Shown piece after piece: positions 50,501 through 61,904 of a DNA stretch of 64,000 nucleotides (positions are counted from its first letter, which is position 1; each line of letters starts with the position of its first letter). The notes below the pieces were generated by a model. It was not told the DNA's origin, ran no database searches, and was given only the letters and a program-made list of their open reading frames with translations. The translations under genes were made by a program, and so were the position numbers. Origin of the DNA: Macrostomum hystrix (taxonomy: Eukaryota; Platyhelminthes; Macrostomidae); contig CATNEN010000038.1 of assembly GCA_950097015.1 (NCBI GenBank), positions 4,509,001-4,573,000 of the forward strand, in the 5' to 3' direction.

Positions 50501-53364
50501 CAGGATTTTAGGATTCTCTGACAGGATTTAAGGATTCTCTGTCCGGATTTTAAGATTCTCTGTCGGGATTTTAGGATTCTCTGTCAGGATTTTAGGATTC
50601 TCTGACAGGATTTAAGGATTATCTGTCAGGATTTAGGATTGTCTGTCGGGATTTCAGAATTCTTTGTCGGGATTTCAGGATTCTCTGTCAGGATTTTAGG
50701 ATTCTCTGTCGGCATTTTAGGATTCTCTGACTGGCTTTTAGGATTCTCTGTCGGGATTTTAGGATTCTCTGTCGGCATTTTAGGATTCTCTGACTGGCTT
50801 TTAGGATTCTCTGTCGGGATTTTAGGATTCTCCGTCAGGATTTTAGGATTCTCTGTCGGGACTTTAGGATTCTCTGTCAGGATTTTAGGATTCTCCGTCA
50901 GGATTTTAGGATTCTCTGTCGGTATTTTACGATTCTCTGTCGGGATTTTAGGATTCTCCGTCGGGATTTTAGGATTCTCCGTCAGGATTTTAGGATTCTC
51001 TGTCGGTATTTTACGATTCTCTGTCGGTATTTTACGATTCTCTGTCGGTATTTTAGGATTCTCTGTCGGTATTTTAGGATTCTCTGTCGGTATTTTAGGA
51101 TTCTCTGACAGGATTTTAAGATTCTCTGTCCGGATTTTAAGATTCTCTGTCGGGATTTTAGGATTCTCTGTCAGGATTTTAGGATTCTCTGTCCGGATTT
51201 TAAGATTCTCTGTCCGGATTTTAAGATTCTCTGACAGGATTTTAGGATTCTCTGACAGGATTTTAAGATTCTCTGTCGGGATTTTAAGATTCTCCGTCAG
51301 GATTTTAGGATTCTCTGACTGGCTTTTAGGATTCTCTGTCTGGATTTAGTATTCTCTGTCGGGATTTTAGGATTCTCCGTCAGGATTTTTGGATTCTCTG
51401 TCGGCATTTTTGGATTCTCTGACTGGATTTAGTATTTTTGTATTTTCTGCTATATTTCTAGCATCCTTAATATAATTTTCTAGACCCCGTGGGAGTCTGC
51501 TCTGAATTAAAAATCCCAGATTCCAAGATCCCCCTGTCTAACCCGTTGTCTCCCACCGGCCGCAGGTGGAGGAGCACAACGGCAGGCACCGCTACCTGAA
51601 GTACACTCCTGAGCACCAGCACTGCGATGCCACCATCTTCGGCCCGCTGCTGCCGCACAACACCGGCCTGCTGGCTGTGCAGAGCGTCAGCGAAGTCGGC
51701 CGCGACTTCCGCATCGCCGGCCTCGGCGTGGTGCTTGAGAAAGATCACAGCGTGCCGATCATGAAAAAGTTGAAACTCATCGGCGAGCCGTACAAAATCT
51801 TCAAGAAGACTGCCTTCATCAAGGGCATGTTCAGCTCCCGGCTGGAAGCCACGAAGTTTGTCGGAGCCAAACTGCAGACAGTGTCCGGCATTCGCGGCAT
51901 GATCAAACGGCCTCTGGCCGAGAAGGACACCGGCGCATTCAGGTGAGTGGCGTCTGGTTCTATAACCCGTATGAGCAAGGTCATTTTTCCAGCCATTACA
52001 GCCACATGATCCTGGTCATTCTATACGTCATTTAAGCCACATGACCTAGGTCATTCTATCCGTCATTTCAGCCACATGACCTGGGTCATTCCATCCGTCA
52101 TTTAAGCCTCATGATGACCTAAGTCATCCTATCCGTCATTTCAGCCACATGACTTGGGTCATTCTATCCATCATTCCAGCCACATGACCTGGGTCATTCT
52201 ATCCGTCGTTTCAGCCACATGACCTGGGTCATTCAATCCGTAATTTCAGCCACATGACCTGGGTCATTATATCCATTATTATACATTAATAATTTCACCT
52301 GTACAGATAATCCCACTCATTCCAATAATGTCCTACCTAACCCTGCTCATTTGTCACCGACTCCAACATTCCCAGAGCCACCTTCGAGGATCGAATCCTG
52401 CTCAGCGACATTGTGTTCTGCCGCTGCTGGGCCCAGGTGGAGCCGCCCACCTACTTCAACCCGGTGTCCACCCTGCTGCTGGATCCGGCCGAGCGGATGC
52501 GCTGGCAGGGCGCCCGAACCGTTGGCGAGATTCGCCGAGCTCGCCAGCTGGAGAACCCGGATGCGGCCAGGCCCGACTCACAGTACCAGCGGGGCGACCC
52601 CAAGCGGAAGAACTTTGTGCCACTGCCGCTCAAGGTAATACCGACCCGCCCTCTCAGTCGGTAAATTCACGACCCATCCCGACTCGTTCTCGACCCCAAT
52701 AATAATTATTGCAGGAGGGCTGCAGGCAATGGCACATCATTTGGTGACACCAGACCCGCAGCCAGCGAGGAGGCAATTCTGCCCATTTCGCTGACTCCTG
52801 AGCACACACGCACACAGATAGTGTACGCAGGCACAGGCAGTGTACATTCTCACTGTGCCTTGGAATTTGGCCTTCTAGGGCGTAAATTGCACGACAAGCC
52901 CCAGAGCCTTCTCGACCCTTCCCCTGACTCGTTCCCGACCATTTTTATCCTCCTTTTAAAGTTATAAAATTTGCGATTTTCGATACATATCGATATAGAT
53001 CATTCGAAGATGCTTTCCGCTAAATTTCACCCAGGTCCCCAATGCTCTGCAAAGGGACTTGCCCTACCGGTTCAAGCCCAAGACACTTGCCGCGGCCTCG
53101 GCGCCTGACCCTCTGGAGGCCGCCCGCCCGGCTGTGGTTCGCGAGCCGCACGAGTCTCGCCGAGCTGAACTCCTCGAGATGCTGCGCGCCGTTCACGCTG
53201 AGAAGCGCGCCAAGCAGCGAGCCCAAATGGTGACGCGGGTCACGAAGCACAAGGCGGCCATGGCCAAGATTGAGGCCGGCCGGCAGGCCAAGCAGAAGAC
53301 CACGCGAAAGAAGATGCTGTCAGCCAAGGGCCAACAGAGTCAGAGGAAAGGCAGCAAGCGCTGA
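41586..53364 (+). CDS. BMS1: BMS1, ribosome biogenesis GTPase
   Basis: Eight exons, 41586-42463, 44073-44664, 45504-45926, 46680-47150, 48392-48703, 51566-51942, 52376-52634 and 53035-53364, give 1213 codons plus stop; human BMS1 has about 1280. Landmarks: basic N-terminus; P-loop GGRGVGKS (98-105); GPVTVV and INVMIDVAKVADLVLLMI; RLKHRFWQEVY and EIHNLGRFISVMKFRPLPW; the AARP2CN block PMSGVGGVLMDRDAVYIHTG in exon 2; a long acidic stretch; and the C-terminal BMS1/TSR1 domain in exons 5-7, with EGFRPGLYVRLELTGVPCE, HRWYKKILKTRDPL, FIKGMFSSRLEA and TVSGIRGMIKRPL. BMS1 acts in the nucleolar U3 processome with RCL1 in 18S rRNA maturation. The NKxD-type motif reads NHLE (193-196). Introns total about 8 kb, mostly minisatellite. 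Confidence 0.96.
42600..44025. repeat. 20-bp minisatellite in BMS1 intron 1
   Basis: About 70 units of gtgtcaggtagtagcataat. The centre (42900-43310) is homogeneous with a/g alternation in catAat and catGat; the flanks carry taggataatgtg variants and composite blocks containing agaatgtaaaatgatgtg. Each unit contains CAGGTAGTA, a donor-like sequence in sense orientation. Confidence 0.97.
44815..45015. repeat. 21-bp minisatellite in BMS1 intron 2
   Basis: Nine units of atcaatatcccagttcatgg plus g, nearly identical. Both strands are open in one frame because the unit is a multiple of three. Confidence 0.95.
45030..45125 (+). repeat. Dispersed ~80-bp element, copy in BMS1 intron 2
   Basis: The segment from tgtcactgtgactttgag through gggcgtaaattgcacgacaa to gccttctc aligns with 52840-52915 in intron 7. 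It is not tandem and is unlike the SINE copies. Confidence 0.7.
45375..45450 (+). mobile_element. SINE head fragment in BMS1 intron 2
   Basis: The sequence tagtgattagatcttgaagg followed by tcgggggttcgattctcgac matches the tRNA-like head of the SINE at 37305. The core is not visible; the fragment stops about 55 bp before exon 3. Confidence 0.6.
45927..46679. other. BMS1 intron 3, no array
   Basis: One of only two BMS1 introns (with intron 7) without a tandem array. Unique-looking AT-rich sequence; nothing supported. The acceptor is ttaaacgaag/gttgtt. Confidence 0.55.
47170..48350. repeat. 21-bp minisatellite in BMS1 intron 4
   Basis: About 54 units of tgattacctgtctgtatgca plus t, with variants having tctgttt, tctgcat, tgtttt or gaaat. 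The unit is divisible by three and the exon 4 frame stays open through the array until 47777, with the 7-residue period ALITCLY. The reverse strand of the unit carries CAGGTAATC. Confidence 0.97.
48721..49410. repeat. 33-bp minisatellite in BMS1 intron 5
   Basis: About 18 units of ggagataaggttcctgaagg followed by attgggattggct, then three copies of a different unit containing gagttagcagaggagtgggt. The exon 5 frame continues open through the array to 49318 with the period GDKVPEGLGLA. Confidence 0.97.
49411..50165. other. BMS1 intron 5, unique part between two arrays
   Basis: AT-rich unique sequence with a short ctctctctctctc run near 49935. No exon fits. Confidence 0.5.
50170..51435. repeat. 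21-bp minisatellite in BMS1 intron 5
   Basis: About 60 units of gattttaggattctctgtcg plus g, with frequent cgtcagg and ctgacagg variants and a ~105-bp block repeated near 50280-50630. Every unit contains ttttag/g, an acceptor-like sequence, just upstream of the true exon 6 acceptor. Confidence 0.95.
51960..52290. repeat. ~35-bp minisatellite in BMS1 intron 6
   Basis: About nine imperfect units contain agccacatgacctgggtcat followed by tctatccgtcattt. One unit carries a small insertion (catgatgacct). Confidence 0.93.
52825..52920 (+). repeat. Dispersed ~80-bp element, copy in BMS1 intron 7
   Basis: Second copy of the element at 45030-45125, sharing agggcgtaaattgcacgaca and flanking similarity from ctcactgtg to gccttctc. 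Confidence 0.7.
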
Positions 53365-53424
53365 CGGACACTTATCGATTCAGTAACTAAATTTTTGCGT
53401 TCTTTGAAATTTAAGTTTGTTGGT

Positions 53425-56328
53425 AAATACAGGTGCAAACTATGTGGGAACTCAGGTGGCATTCATCTAAAAATTCAGGTGATATTCATCTAGAAATTCA
53501 GGTGATATTCATCTAGAAATTCAGGTGATATTCATCTAGAAATTCAGGTGGCATTCATCTAAAAATTCAGGTGATATTCATCTAGAAATTCAGGTGATAT
53601 TCATCTAGAAATTCAGGTGATATTCATCTAGGAATTCAGGTGACATTCATCGAGGAATTCAGGTGATATTCATCTAGGAATTCAGGTGATATTCATCTAG
53701 AAATTCAGGTGATATTCATCTAGAAATTCAGGTGACATTCATCTAGGAATTCAGGTGATTTTCATCTAGAAATTCAGGTGATATTCATCTAGGAATTCAG
53801 GTGATATTCATCTAGGAATTCAGGTGATATTCATCTAGGAATTCAGGTGATATTCATCAAGGAATTCAGGTGATATTCATCTAGGAATTCAGGTGATATT
53901 CATCTAGAAATTCAGGTGATATTCATCTAGGAATTCAGGTGATATTCATCTAGAAATTCAGGTGATATTCATCTAGAAATTCAGGTGATATTCATCTAGG
54001 AATTCAGGTGATTTTCATCTAGAAATTCAGGTGATATTCATCTAGGAATTCAGGTGATATTCATCTAGGAATTCAGGTGATATTCATCAAGGAATTCAGG
54101 TGATATTCATCAAGGAATTCAGGTGATATTCATCTAGGAATTCAGGTGATATTCATCTAGGAATTCAGGTGATATTCATCTAGGAATTCAGGTGATATTC
54201 ATCTAGGAATTCAGGTGATATTCATCTAGGAATTCAGGTAATATTCATCTAGAAATTCAGGTGATATTCATCTAGAAATTCAGGTGATTTTCATCTAGAA
54301 ATTCAGGTGATAATCATCTAGAAATTCAGGTGACATTCATCCAGGAATTCAGGTGATATTCATCTAGAAATTCAGGTGATATTCATCTAGGAATTCAGGT
54401 AATATTCATCTAGAAATTCAGGTGATATTCATCTAGAAATTCAGGTGATATTCATCTAGGAATTCAGGTGATATTCATCTAGGAATTCAGGTGATATTCA
54501 TCTAGGAATTCAGGTGATATTCATCTAGGAATTCAGGTAATATTCATCTAGAAATTCAGGTGATATTCATCTAGAAATTCAGGTGATTTTCATCTAGAAA
54601 TTCAGGTGATATTCATCTAGAAATTCAGGTGACATTCATCCAGGAATTCAGGTGATATTCATCTAGAAATTCAGGTGATATTCATCTAGGAATTCAGGTG
54701 ATATTCATCTAGAAATTCAGGTGACATTCATCCAGAAATTCAGGTGATATTCATCTAGAAATTCAGGTGATATTCATCTAGGAATTCAGGTGATATTCAT
54801 CTAGGAATTCAGGTGATATTCATCTAGAAATTCAGGTGACATTCATCCAGGAATTCAGGTGATATTCATCTAGAAATTCAGGTGATATTCATCTAGGAAT
54901 TCAGGTGATATTCATCTAGAAATTCAGGTGACATTCATCCAGGAATTCAGGTGATATTCATCTAGAAATTCAGGTGATATTCATCTAGGAATTCAGGTGA
55001 TATTCATCTAGAAATTCAGGTGACATTCATCTAGGAATTCAGGTGATATTCATCTAGGAATTCAGGTGATATTCATCTAGGAATTCAGGTGATATTCATC
55101 TAGGAATTCAGGTGATATTCATCTAGGAATTCAGGTGATATTCATCTAGAAATTCAGGTGATATTAATCTAGGAATTCAGGTGATATTCATCTAGGAATT
55201 CAGGTGATATTCATCAAGGAATTCAGGTGATATTCATCTAGGAATTCAGGTGATATTCATCTAGGAATTCAGGTGATATTCATCTAGGAATTCAGGTGAT
55301 ATTCATCTAGAAATTCAGGTGATATTCATCTAGAAATTCAGGTGATATTCATCTAGGAATTCAGGTGATATTCATCTAGGAATTCAGGTGATATTCATCT
55401 AGGAATTCAGGTGATATTCATCTAGGAATTCAGGTGATATTCATCTAGGAATTCAGGTAATATTCATCTAGAAATTCAGGTGATATTCATCTAGAAATTC
55501 AGGTGATATTCATCTAGGAATTCAGGTGATATTCATCTAGAAATTCAGGTGATATTCATCTAGGAATTCAGGTGATATTCATCTAGGAATTCAGGTGATA
55601 TTCATCTAGGAATTCAGGTGATATTCATCTAGGAATTCAGGTAATATTCATCTAGAAATTCAGGTGATATTCATCTAGAAATTCAGGTGATTTTCATCTA
55701 GAAATTCAGGTGATATTCATCTAGAAATTCAGGTGACATTCATCCAGGAATTCAGGTGATATTCATCTAGAAATTCAGGTGATATTCATCTAGGAATTCA
55801 GGTGATATTCATCTAGAAATTCAGGTGATATTCATCTAGGAATTCAGGTGATATTCATCTAGGAATTCAGGTAATATTCATCTAGAAATTCAGGTGATAT
55901 TCATCTAGAAATTCAGGTGATATTCATCTAGGAATTCAGGTGATATTCATCTAGAAATTCAGGTGATATTCATCTAGGAATTCAGGTGATATTCATCTAG
56001 GAATTCAGGTGATATTCATCTAGGAATTCAGGTAATATTCATCTAGAAATTCAGGTGATATTCATCTAGAAATTCAGGTGATTTTCATCTAGAAATTCAG
56101 GTGATATTCATCTAGAAATTCAGGTGACATTCATCCAGGAATTCAGGTGATATTCATCTAGAAATTCAGGTGATATTCATCTAGGAATTCAGGTGATATT
56201 CATCTAGAAATTCAGGTGACATTCATCCAGGAATTCAGGTGATATTCATCTAGAAATTCAGGTGATATTCATCTAGGAATTCAGGTGATATTCATCTAGA
56301 AATTCAGGTGACATTCATCCAGGAATTA
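53425..56328. repeat. 23-bp minisatellite downstream of BMS1, 2.9 kb
   Basis: About 126 units of gaattcaggtgatattcatc plus tag, with a/g alternation (aaattc, gaattc) and gacattcatcc variants that recur in a fixed pattern, suggesting block duplication. It starts about 60 bp after the BMS1 stop and precedes an AATAAA, so it may be transcribed as 3' UTR. Every unit contains CAGGTGATA. Confidence 0.97.
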
Positions 56329-56458
56329 GTGTGAAAGTGTTAGTTGTTAATTGTTGATGCTAGGCTACTCAAAGCATTTATCAATTTAACTTGTTTGTCC
56401 AATTGTCAGCCAATTACTATAATTGTGTTTATTGACTTGAATGCATTAAAAATCAATC

Positions 56459-56464
56459 AATAAA
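56459..56464 (+). promoter_or_regulatory. Candidate poly(A) signal of BMS1
   Basis: AATAAA in caatcaataaactaacc, followed within 40 bp by a T/G-rich stretch. It lies beyond the 2.9-kb array. Confidence 0.45.
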
Positions 56465-56469
56465 CTAAC

Positions 56470-57000
56470 CAATGATGAATCGCTTTCTGTGTTGCATTTT
56501 TTTGGAGAGAAAAAAATCAAAATTGCTTTTTTATTTTTTTGTGGCTGTCTTAGATCTAAATTATATTTTTGGAGCATATTTAGAAACTTCATTAGCCATA
56601 TAATTTGTAGCATGTAAACCATTTAAGTATAATAAGTTCAGTTTAGTTTCTATGTAACCTCTATGTCTAATCACTGACAATATCAGTAATTAAGCTACCC
56701 AGTGGGTGATATGACTGTCAATCTCATCCAGCCACTCCTATAGTGACAAAAAACTGGCCCTTATAATTCTTATTTCGGTGCTAGCTCGCCTATTGGCTGG
56801 GCGCGCGTAATAAATCTGCTGCACTTTCTTCTCAACCTCAGTCTCTCTGCTCTGCTCTGCTCTGCTCTGCTCTGCCTTTGAAGTGTCCCACCAACTTTTA
56901 AGGATATTCTAGGATCCTAGATCGCATCTGATCGTTCAAATTGTCAATTTGCTTAAAGGTAACAAATAACATATGCTTTTTATTAATTTAGCACAATTTG
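56470..57000. other. Intergenic DNA with a ctctg pentamer run
   Basis: Mostly AT-rich. A short microsatellite (five ctctg units) lies at about 56850-56875. No exon seen. Confidence 0.5.
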
Positions 57001-57004
57001 TTCC

Positions 57005-57545
57005 TTCCTTCGACCATTCCCTGACTCATTCTTGACCTATTCCTGATTCATTCTTGACCTATTCCTGATTCATTCTTGACCTATCCCTGACTCATTCTTG
57101 ACCTATTCCTGATTCATTCTTGACCTATCCCTGATTCATTCTTGACCTATCCCTGACTCATTCTTGACCTATCCCTGATTCATTCTTGACCTATTCCTGA
57201 TTCATTCTTGACCTATCCCTGACTCATTCTTGACCTATCCCTGACTCATTCTTGACCTATCCCTGACTCATTCTTGACCTATCCCTGACTCATTCTTGAC
57301 CTATCCCTGACTCATTCTTGACCTATTCCTGATTCATTCTTGACCTATCCCTGACTCATTCTTGACCTATCCCTGACTCATTCTTGACCTATCCCTGACT
57401 CATTCTTGACCTATCCCTGACTCATTCTTGACCTATCCCTGACTCATTCTTGACCTATCCCTGACTCATTCTTGACCTATCCTTGACTCATTCTTGACCT
57501 ATTCCTGATTAATTCTTGACCTATCCCTGACTCATTCTTTACCTT
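57005..57545. repeat. 22-bp minisatellite, intergenic
   Basis: About 24 units of cattcttgacctatccctga plus ct, with ttcctgatt variants concentrated at the left end. Confidence 0.95.
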
Positions 57546-57554
57546 GTAGCTTGT

Positions 57555-57700
57555 AATGTGCTTATAACCTAATGGTTTTAGCTTTAGACTTCTGAGTAGT
57601 CAGGATTTCGATTTTTTAGCGTAAGGGAAACGGGTTTTACTCAGACTTTTGAAACGCCCTGCAATAGCTACGGCTGTCCCACTGGCATCTGTGTCATTTC
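57555..57700 (+). mobile_element. Possible SINE relic
   Basis: The sequence cctaatggttttagctttag and a later gaaacgccctgcaatagc resemble decayed parts of the head and body of the SINE family seen at 37305 and 40785. The resemblance is weak. Confidence 0.35.
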
Positions 57701-57994
57701 AATCCTATCTATATTAAATTTTGAATAGCTGCAACTTCTGGTTCGCTACATTTTCAACTGAATCCCTAATTCACTGTAGGTTTCTTTTACTTTGAGAACA
57801 AGGCCGCTTTTCTTGATTCTGCTCAAATCCGGACAACTCTATCGGCTGTTTCCCATCAAATTTCCTGCAAATTCTCATTTCCTGTTCTGTTTCGTTTCAC
57901 TTCCCATTTCCACACTTCAGTCACGTGGCTCCAAGGTAGCATCCTTCGTGGCTAACATCGCTTTTCAGGCCAAGACAACTGGAGTGGTCCTTCA

Positions 57995-58737
57995 CGAAGG
58001 AATGAGTCCTTCAGGATCACTCCCTCCAGTCCTTCAGGATTACTCCAGTCCTTCAGGATCACTCCAGTCCTTCAGGATCACTCCCTCCAGTCCTTCACGA
58101 AGGAATGAGTCCTTCAGGATCACTCCCTCCAGTCCTTCAGGATCACTCCAGTCCTTCAGGACCACTCAAGTCCTTCAGTACCACTCAAGGCCTTCAGGAT
58201 CACTCCAGTCCTTCAGGACCACTCAAGGCCTTCAGGATCACTCCAGTCCTTCAGGACCACTCCAGTCCTTCAGGATCACTCCAGTCCTCCAGGCTCACTC
58301 CAGTCCTTCAGAGTCACTCCAGTCCTCCAGGCTCACTCCAGTCCTTCAGAGTCACTCCATTCCTTCAGGATCACTCCCTCCAGTCCTTCAGGATCACTCC
58401 CTCCAGTCCTTCAGGATCACTCCCTCCAGTCCTTCAGGATCACTCCCTCCAGTCCTCCAGGATCACTCGTCCTTCAGGATCACTCCCTCCAGTCCTTCAG
58501 GATCACTCCCTCCAGTCCTTCAGGATCACTCCCTCCAGTCCTCCAGGATCACTCGTCCTTCAGGATCACTCCCTCCAGTCCTTCAGGATCACTCCCTTCA
58601 GTCCTTCAGGATCACTCCCTCCAGTCCTTCAGGATCACTCCAGTCCTTCAGGACCACTTAAGTCCTTCAGTACCACTCAAGGCCTTCAGGATCACTCCAG
58701 TCCTTCAGGACCACTCAAGGCCTTCAGGATCACTCCT
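57995..58737 (+). repeat. 19/23-bp array, left arm of an inverted pair
   Basis: Units of cttcaggatcactccagtc (19 bp) alternate with a 23-bp form having an extra ctcc. The same unit appears in reverse complement at 59235-60015. The plus strand is open through most of the array, but the peptide is only SPSGSLQSF-type repetition. Confidence 0.95.
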
Positions 58738-59234
58738 GAATTCAAAGTTATCATTAAAACTGTATGAAAAAGCACTGTCAGAATGTAAAACTGACACAGC
58801 CCAGTACACTCTAAAGCCTAATGAGGCTGACGCATGCTATCACAGGACTGTGATTTGGGCTAATAGAATAAAAAGCGCTGGGCTATAAGTTAGGCAATGG
58901 GTGGCTGGGAAGAAATCCCAAAGCCAATACGTATTACTAGTCCTGGGAAATCTGGCTGCTCACAGAGGGCAGAAAGAGAGGATTCGGACAGAAAAAAATT
59001 GAAATTTACTGTGCGTGCGAGGTCAGAGGAAGTTTATTTTTTCCACTAGTAGCGAGTTTTTCCACTGGCAATAGACTGCTTAGCCGGGGGTGGCTGTGCT
59101 AGCTTCAGTCTAGGCGAGAGTGCGAAAATGAAGATGAATTGAAGGCTTAATGAAGTGCGACTTATTGGAATTGTGGAAAATGAATTATACGAGCTCAAAA
59201 GAAATGCATTCGAATAATGCAATACTGGACGAAT
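58738..59234. other. Unique spacer between the inverted arrays
   Basis: About 500 bp of non-repetitive sequence with no convincing exon on either strand. Confidence 0.55.
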
Positions 59235-60015
59235 AAATGGACTGGAGGGAGTGATCCTGAAAGACTGGAGTGATCCTGGAGGACTGGAGTGGTCCTGAAG
59301 GACTGGAGGGAGTGATCCTGAATGACTGGAGTGATCCTGGAGGACTGGAGAGAGTGATCCTGAAGGACTGGAGTGATCCTGGAGGACTGGAGGGAGTGAT
59401 CCTGAAGGATGAGTGATCCTGGAGGACTGGAGAGAGTGATCCTGGAGGACTGGAGTGATCCTGGAGGACTGGAGGGAGTGATCCTGAAGGACTGGAGTGG
59501 TCCTGAAGGACTGGAGTGATCCTGAAGGACTGGAGGGATCCTGAAGGACTGGAGTGGTCCTGAAGGACTGGAGTGATCCTGAAGGACTGGAGTGATCCTG
59601 AAGGACTGGAGTGGTCCTGAAGGACTGGAGTGACTGTGAAGGACTGGAGTGGTCCTGAAGGACTGGAGTGATCCTGGAGGACTGGAGTGGTCCTAAAGGA
59701 CTGGAGTGACTCTGAAGGACTGGAGTGATCCTGGAGGACTGGAGTGGTCCTGAAGGACTGGAGTGATCCTGAAGGACTGGAGTGGTCCTGAAAGACTGGA
59801 GTGACTGTGGAGGACTGGAGGGAGTGACCCTGAAGGACTGGAGTGACCCTGAAGGACTGGAGGGAGTGATCCCGAAGGACTGGAGTGACCCTGAAGGACT
59901 GGAGTGACCCTGAAGGACTGGAGGCAGTGACCCTGAAGGACTGGAGGCAGTGATCCTGAAGGACTGTATAGAGTGAACCTGAAGGACTGGTAGCAGTGAC
60001 CCTGAAGGACTTGAG
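59235..60015 (-). repeat. 19/23-bp array, right arm of the inverted pair
   Basis: Units of gactggagtgatcctgaag are the reverse complement of the left arm's units, including the 23-bp variant with ggag inserted. Divergence grows toward 60015 (gaccctgaag, ggcagtg). Confidence 0.95.
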
Positions 60016-60675
60016 GGAGTGTAGAACGCTATCATGAAGTATTTGCAAGTATAATAATGAAGGTAAAGGAAGCAGATATCTGCTTAAGGAAGCAGGTATA
60101 ATAGCTCAGGTTGTAGTGCAATCAAAAAAGGTTTAGCTAGACTATCGGCCTAAATCATCCATGCATTGTATGGCAAACTGTTACAACATTTTAGTCACTT
60201 TTCCCTTTGTCGGCTGCAATATTAGTTGCTACATCCTTATTGTGCATAGTATTCTGACTTTATTCTAAGTGCGTTACATATAATACTCAATCCTCGCTTG
60301 ATTTTATACAATGGCCACGCCAAGCCCGGCCTTTGATTATCCAGGCTTTCCCTCTTCATTCTTTAGCTTTCTGTCGTTATTGCTGCTTTCTCATTTTCCG
60401 CCGCCCCCTAACAGGTGGTAGAAGTGCATGGGTTCAAATTTTGGCGCATTTTTTTGCTTCGATGAAGCCAGCATCCCAGCATGTGCGGCCCACAATGGAC
60501 TTTTTAGAGGCTTTATTGAAGCCTTTATTACTCGCATGTGTGCTTGTATACATACTGTGCTGTTGACTGCGGGTTGTAAGCCCTTTCTGTGTTCTGTGTG
60601 TGCTCACAGTTTTTATTGCCAATCCTATCTCCACATCAAAGTACCCTGTTTCAACTCGGATGATCTCAGCTGTAG
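60016..60675. other. Intergenic DNA, no gene seen
   Basis: Short frames only. The motif gcatgggttcaaattttggc near 60428 resembles a box B but has no matching box A. Confidence 0.45.
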
Positions 60676-61817
60676 TAGATGGGATACTCAAAGAGTAGAT
60701 GGGATACTCAAAGAGTAGATGGGATACTCAAAGAGTAGATGGGATACTCAAAGAGTAGATGGGATACTCAAAGAGTAGATGGGATACTCAAAGAGTAGAT
60801 GGGATACTCAAAGAGTAGATGGGATACTCAAAGAGTAGATGGGATACTCAAAGAGTAGATGGGATACTCAAAGAGTAGATGGGATACTCAAAGAGTAGAT
60901 GGGATACTCAAAGAGTAGATGGGATACTCAAAGAGTAGATGGGATACTCAAAGAGTAGATGGGATACTCAAAGAGTAGATGGGATACTCAAAGAGTAGAT
61001 GGGATACTCAAAGAGTAGATGGGATACTCAAAGAGTAGATGGGATACTTAAAGAGTAGATGGGATACTCAAAGAGTAGATGGGATACATACTCAAAGAGT
61101 AGATGGGATACTCAAAGTGTAGATGGGATACTCAAAGAGTAGATGGGATACTCAAAGAGTAGATGGGATACTCAAAGAGTAGATGGGATACTCAAAGAGT
61201 AGATGGGATACTCAAAGAGTAGATGGGATACTTAAAGAGTAGATGGGATACTCAAAGAGTAGATGGGATACATACTCAAAGAGTAGATGGGATACTCAAA
61301 GTGTAGATGGGATACTCAAAGAGTAGATGGGATACTCAAAGAGTAGATGGGATACTCAAAGAGTAGATGGGATACTCAAAGAGTAGATGGGAAACTTAAA
61401 GAGTAGATGGGATACTCATAGAGTAGATGGGATACTCATAGAGTAGATGGGATACCCAAAGAGTTGATGGGATACTCATAGAGTAGATGGGATACTCATA
61501 GAGTAAATGGGATACTCAAAGAGTAGATGGGATACCCAAAGAGTTGATGGGATACTCATAGAGTAGATGGGATACTCATAGAGTAAATGGGATACTCAAA
61601 GAGTAGATAGGATACTCAAAGAGTAGATGGGATACTCAAAGTGTAGATGGGATACTCAAAGAGTAGATGGGATACTTAAAGAGTAGATGGGATACTTAAA
61701 GAGTAGATGGGATACTCAAAGAGTAGATGGGATACTTAAAGAGTAGATGGGATACTCAAAGAGTAGATGGGATACTTAAAGAGTAGATGGGGTACTCAAA
61801 GAGTAGATGGGATTTTT
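60676..61817. repeat. 20-bp minisatellite upstream of the stress protein gene
   Basis: About 57 units of gagtagatgggatactcaaa. The left 380 bp are almost perfect. A block carrying tacatactcaaagag and a tgtagatggg variant occurs twice about 180 bp apart (61086 and 61271). The right part has ctcata, cttaaa and ttgatgg variants. It ends about 120 bp before the gene. Confidence 0.97.
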
Positions 61818-61884
61818 GGGAAGTAGATAGAGGGCTTTGATCGAGCTAATCGTGGAGTAGGATTCATCGATAAATAAAGTCAGT

Positions 61885-61904
61885 TGCTCATGCTCATTCA
61901 TCAG
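61885..61904 (+). promoter_or_regulatory. Candidate trans-splice acceptor of the USP gene
   Basis: The sequence tgctcattcatcag ends 30 bp before the preferred ATG at 61935. If used, it removes the in-frame upstream ATG at 61884. Confidence 0.45.

Noticed and set aside
50639-51349. 236-codon frame SVGILGF-type repeat
   Set aside because: It is a by-product of a 21-bp array inside BMS1 intron 5, with no start context or non-repetitive sequence.
57792-60048. Ser/Pro/Gln-rich repeat proteins on both strands
   Set aside because: Both strands of the same minisatellite unit are open, and the frames contain only array peptide. No splice or domain support.
60333-60718. Cys-rich short frames at 60333-60718
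   Set aside because: Overlapping frames on both strands with no signal for a family and running into the 20-bp array.
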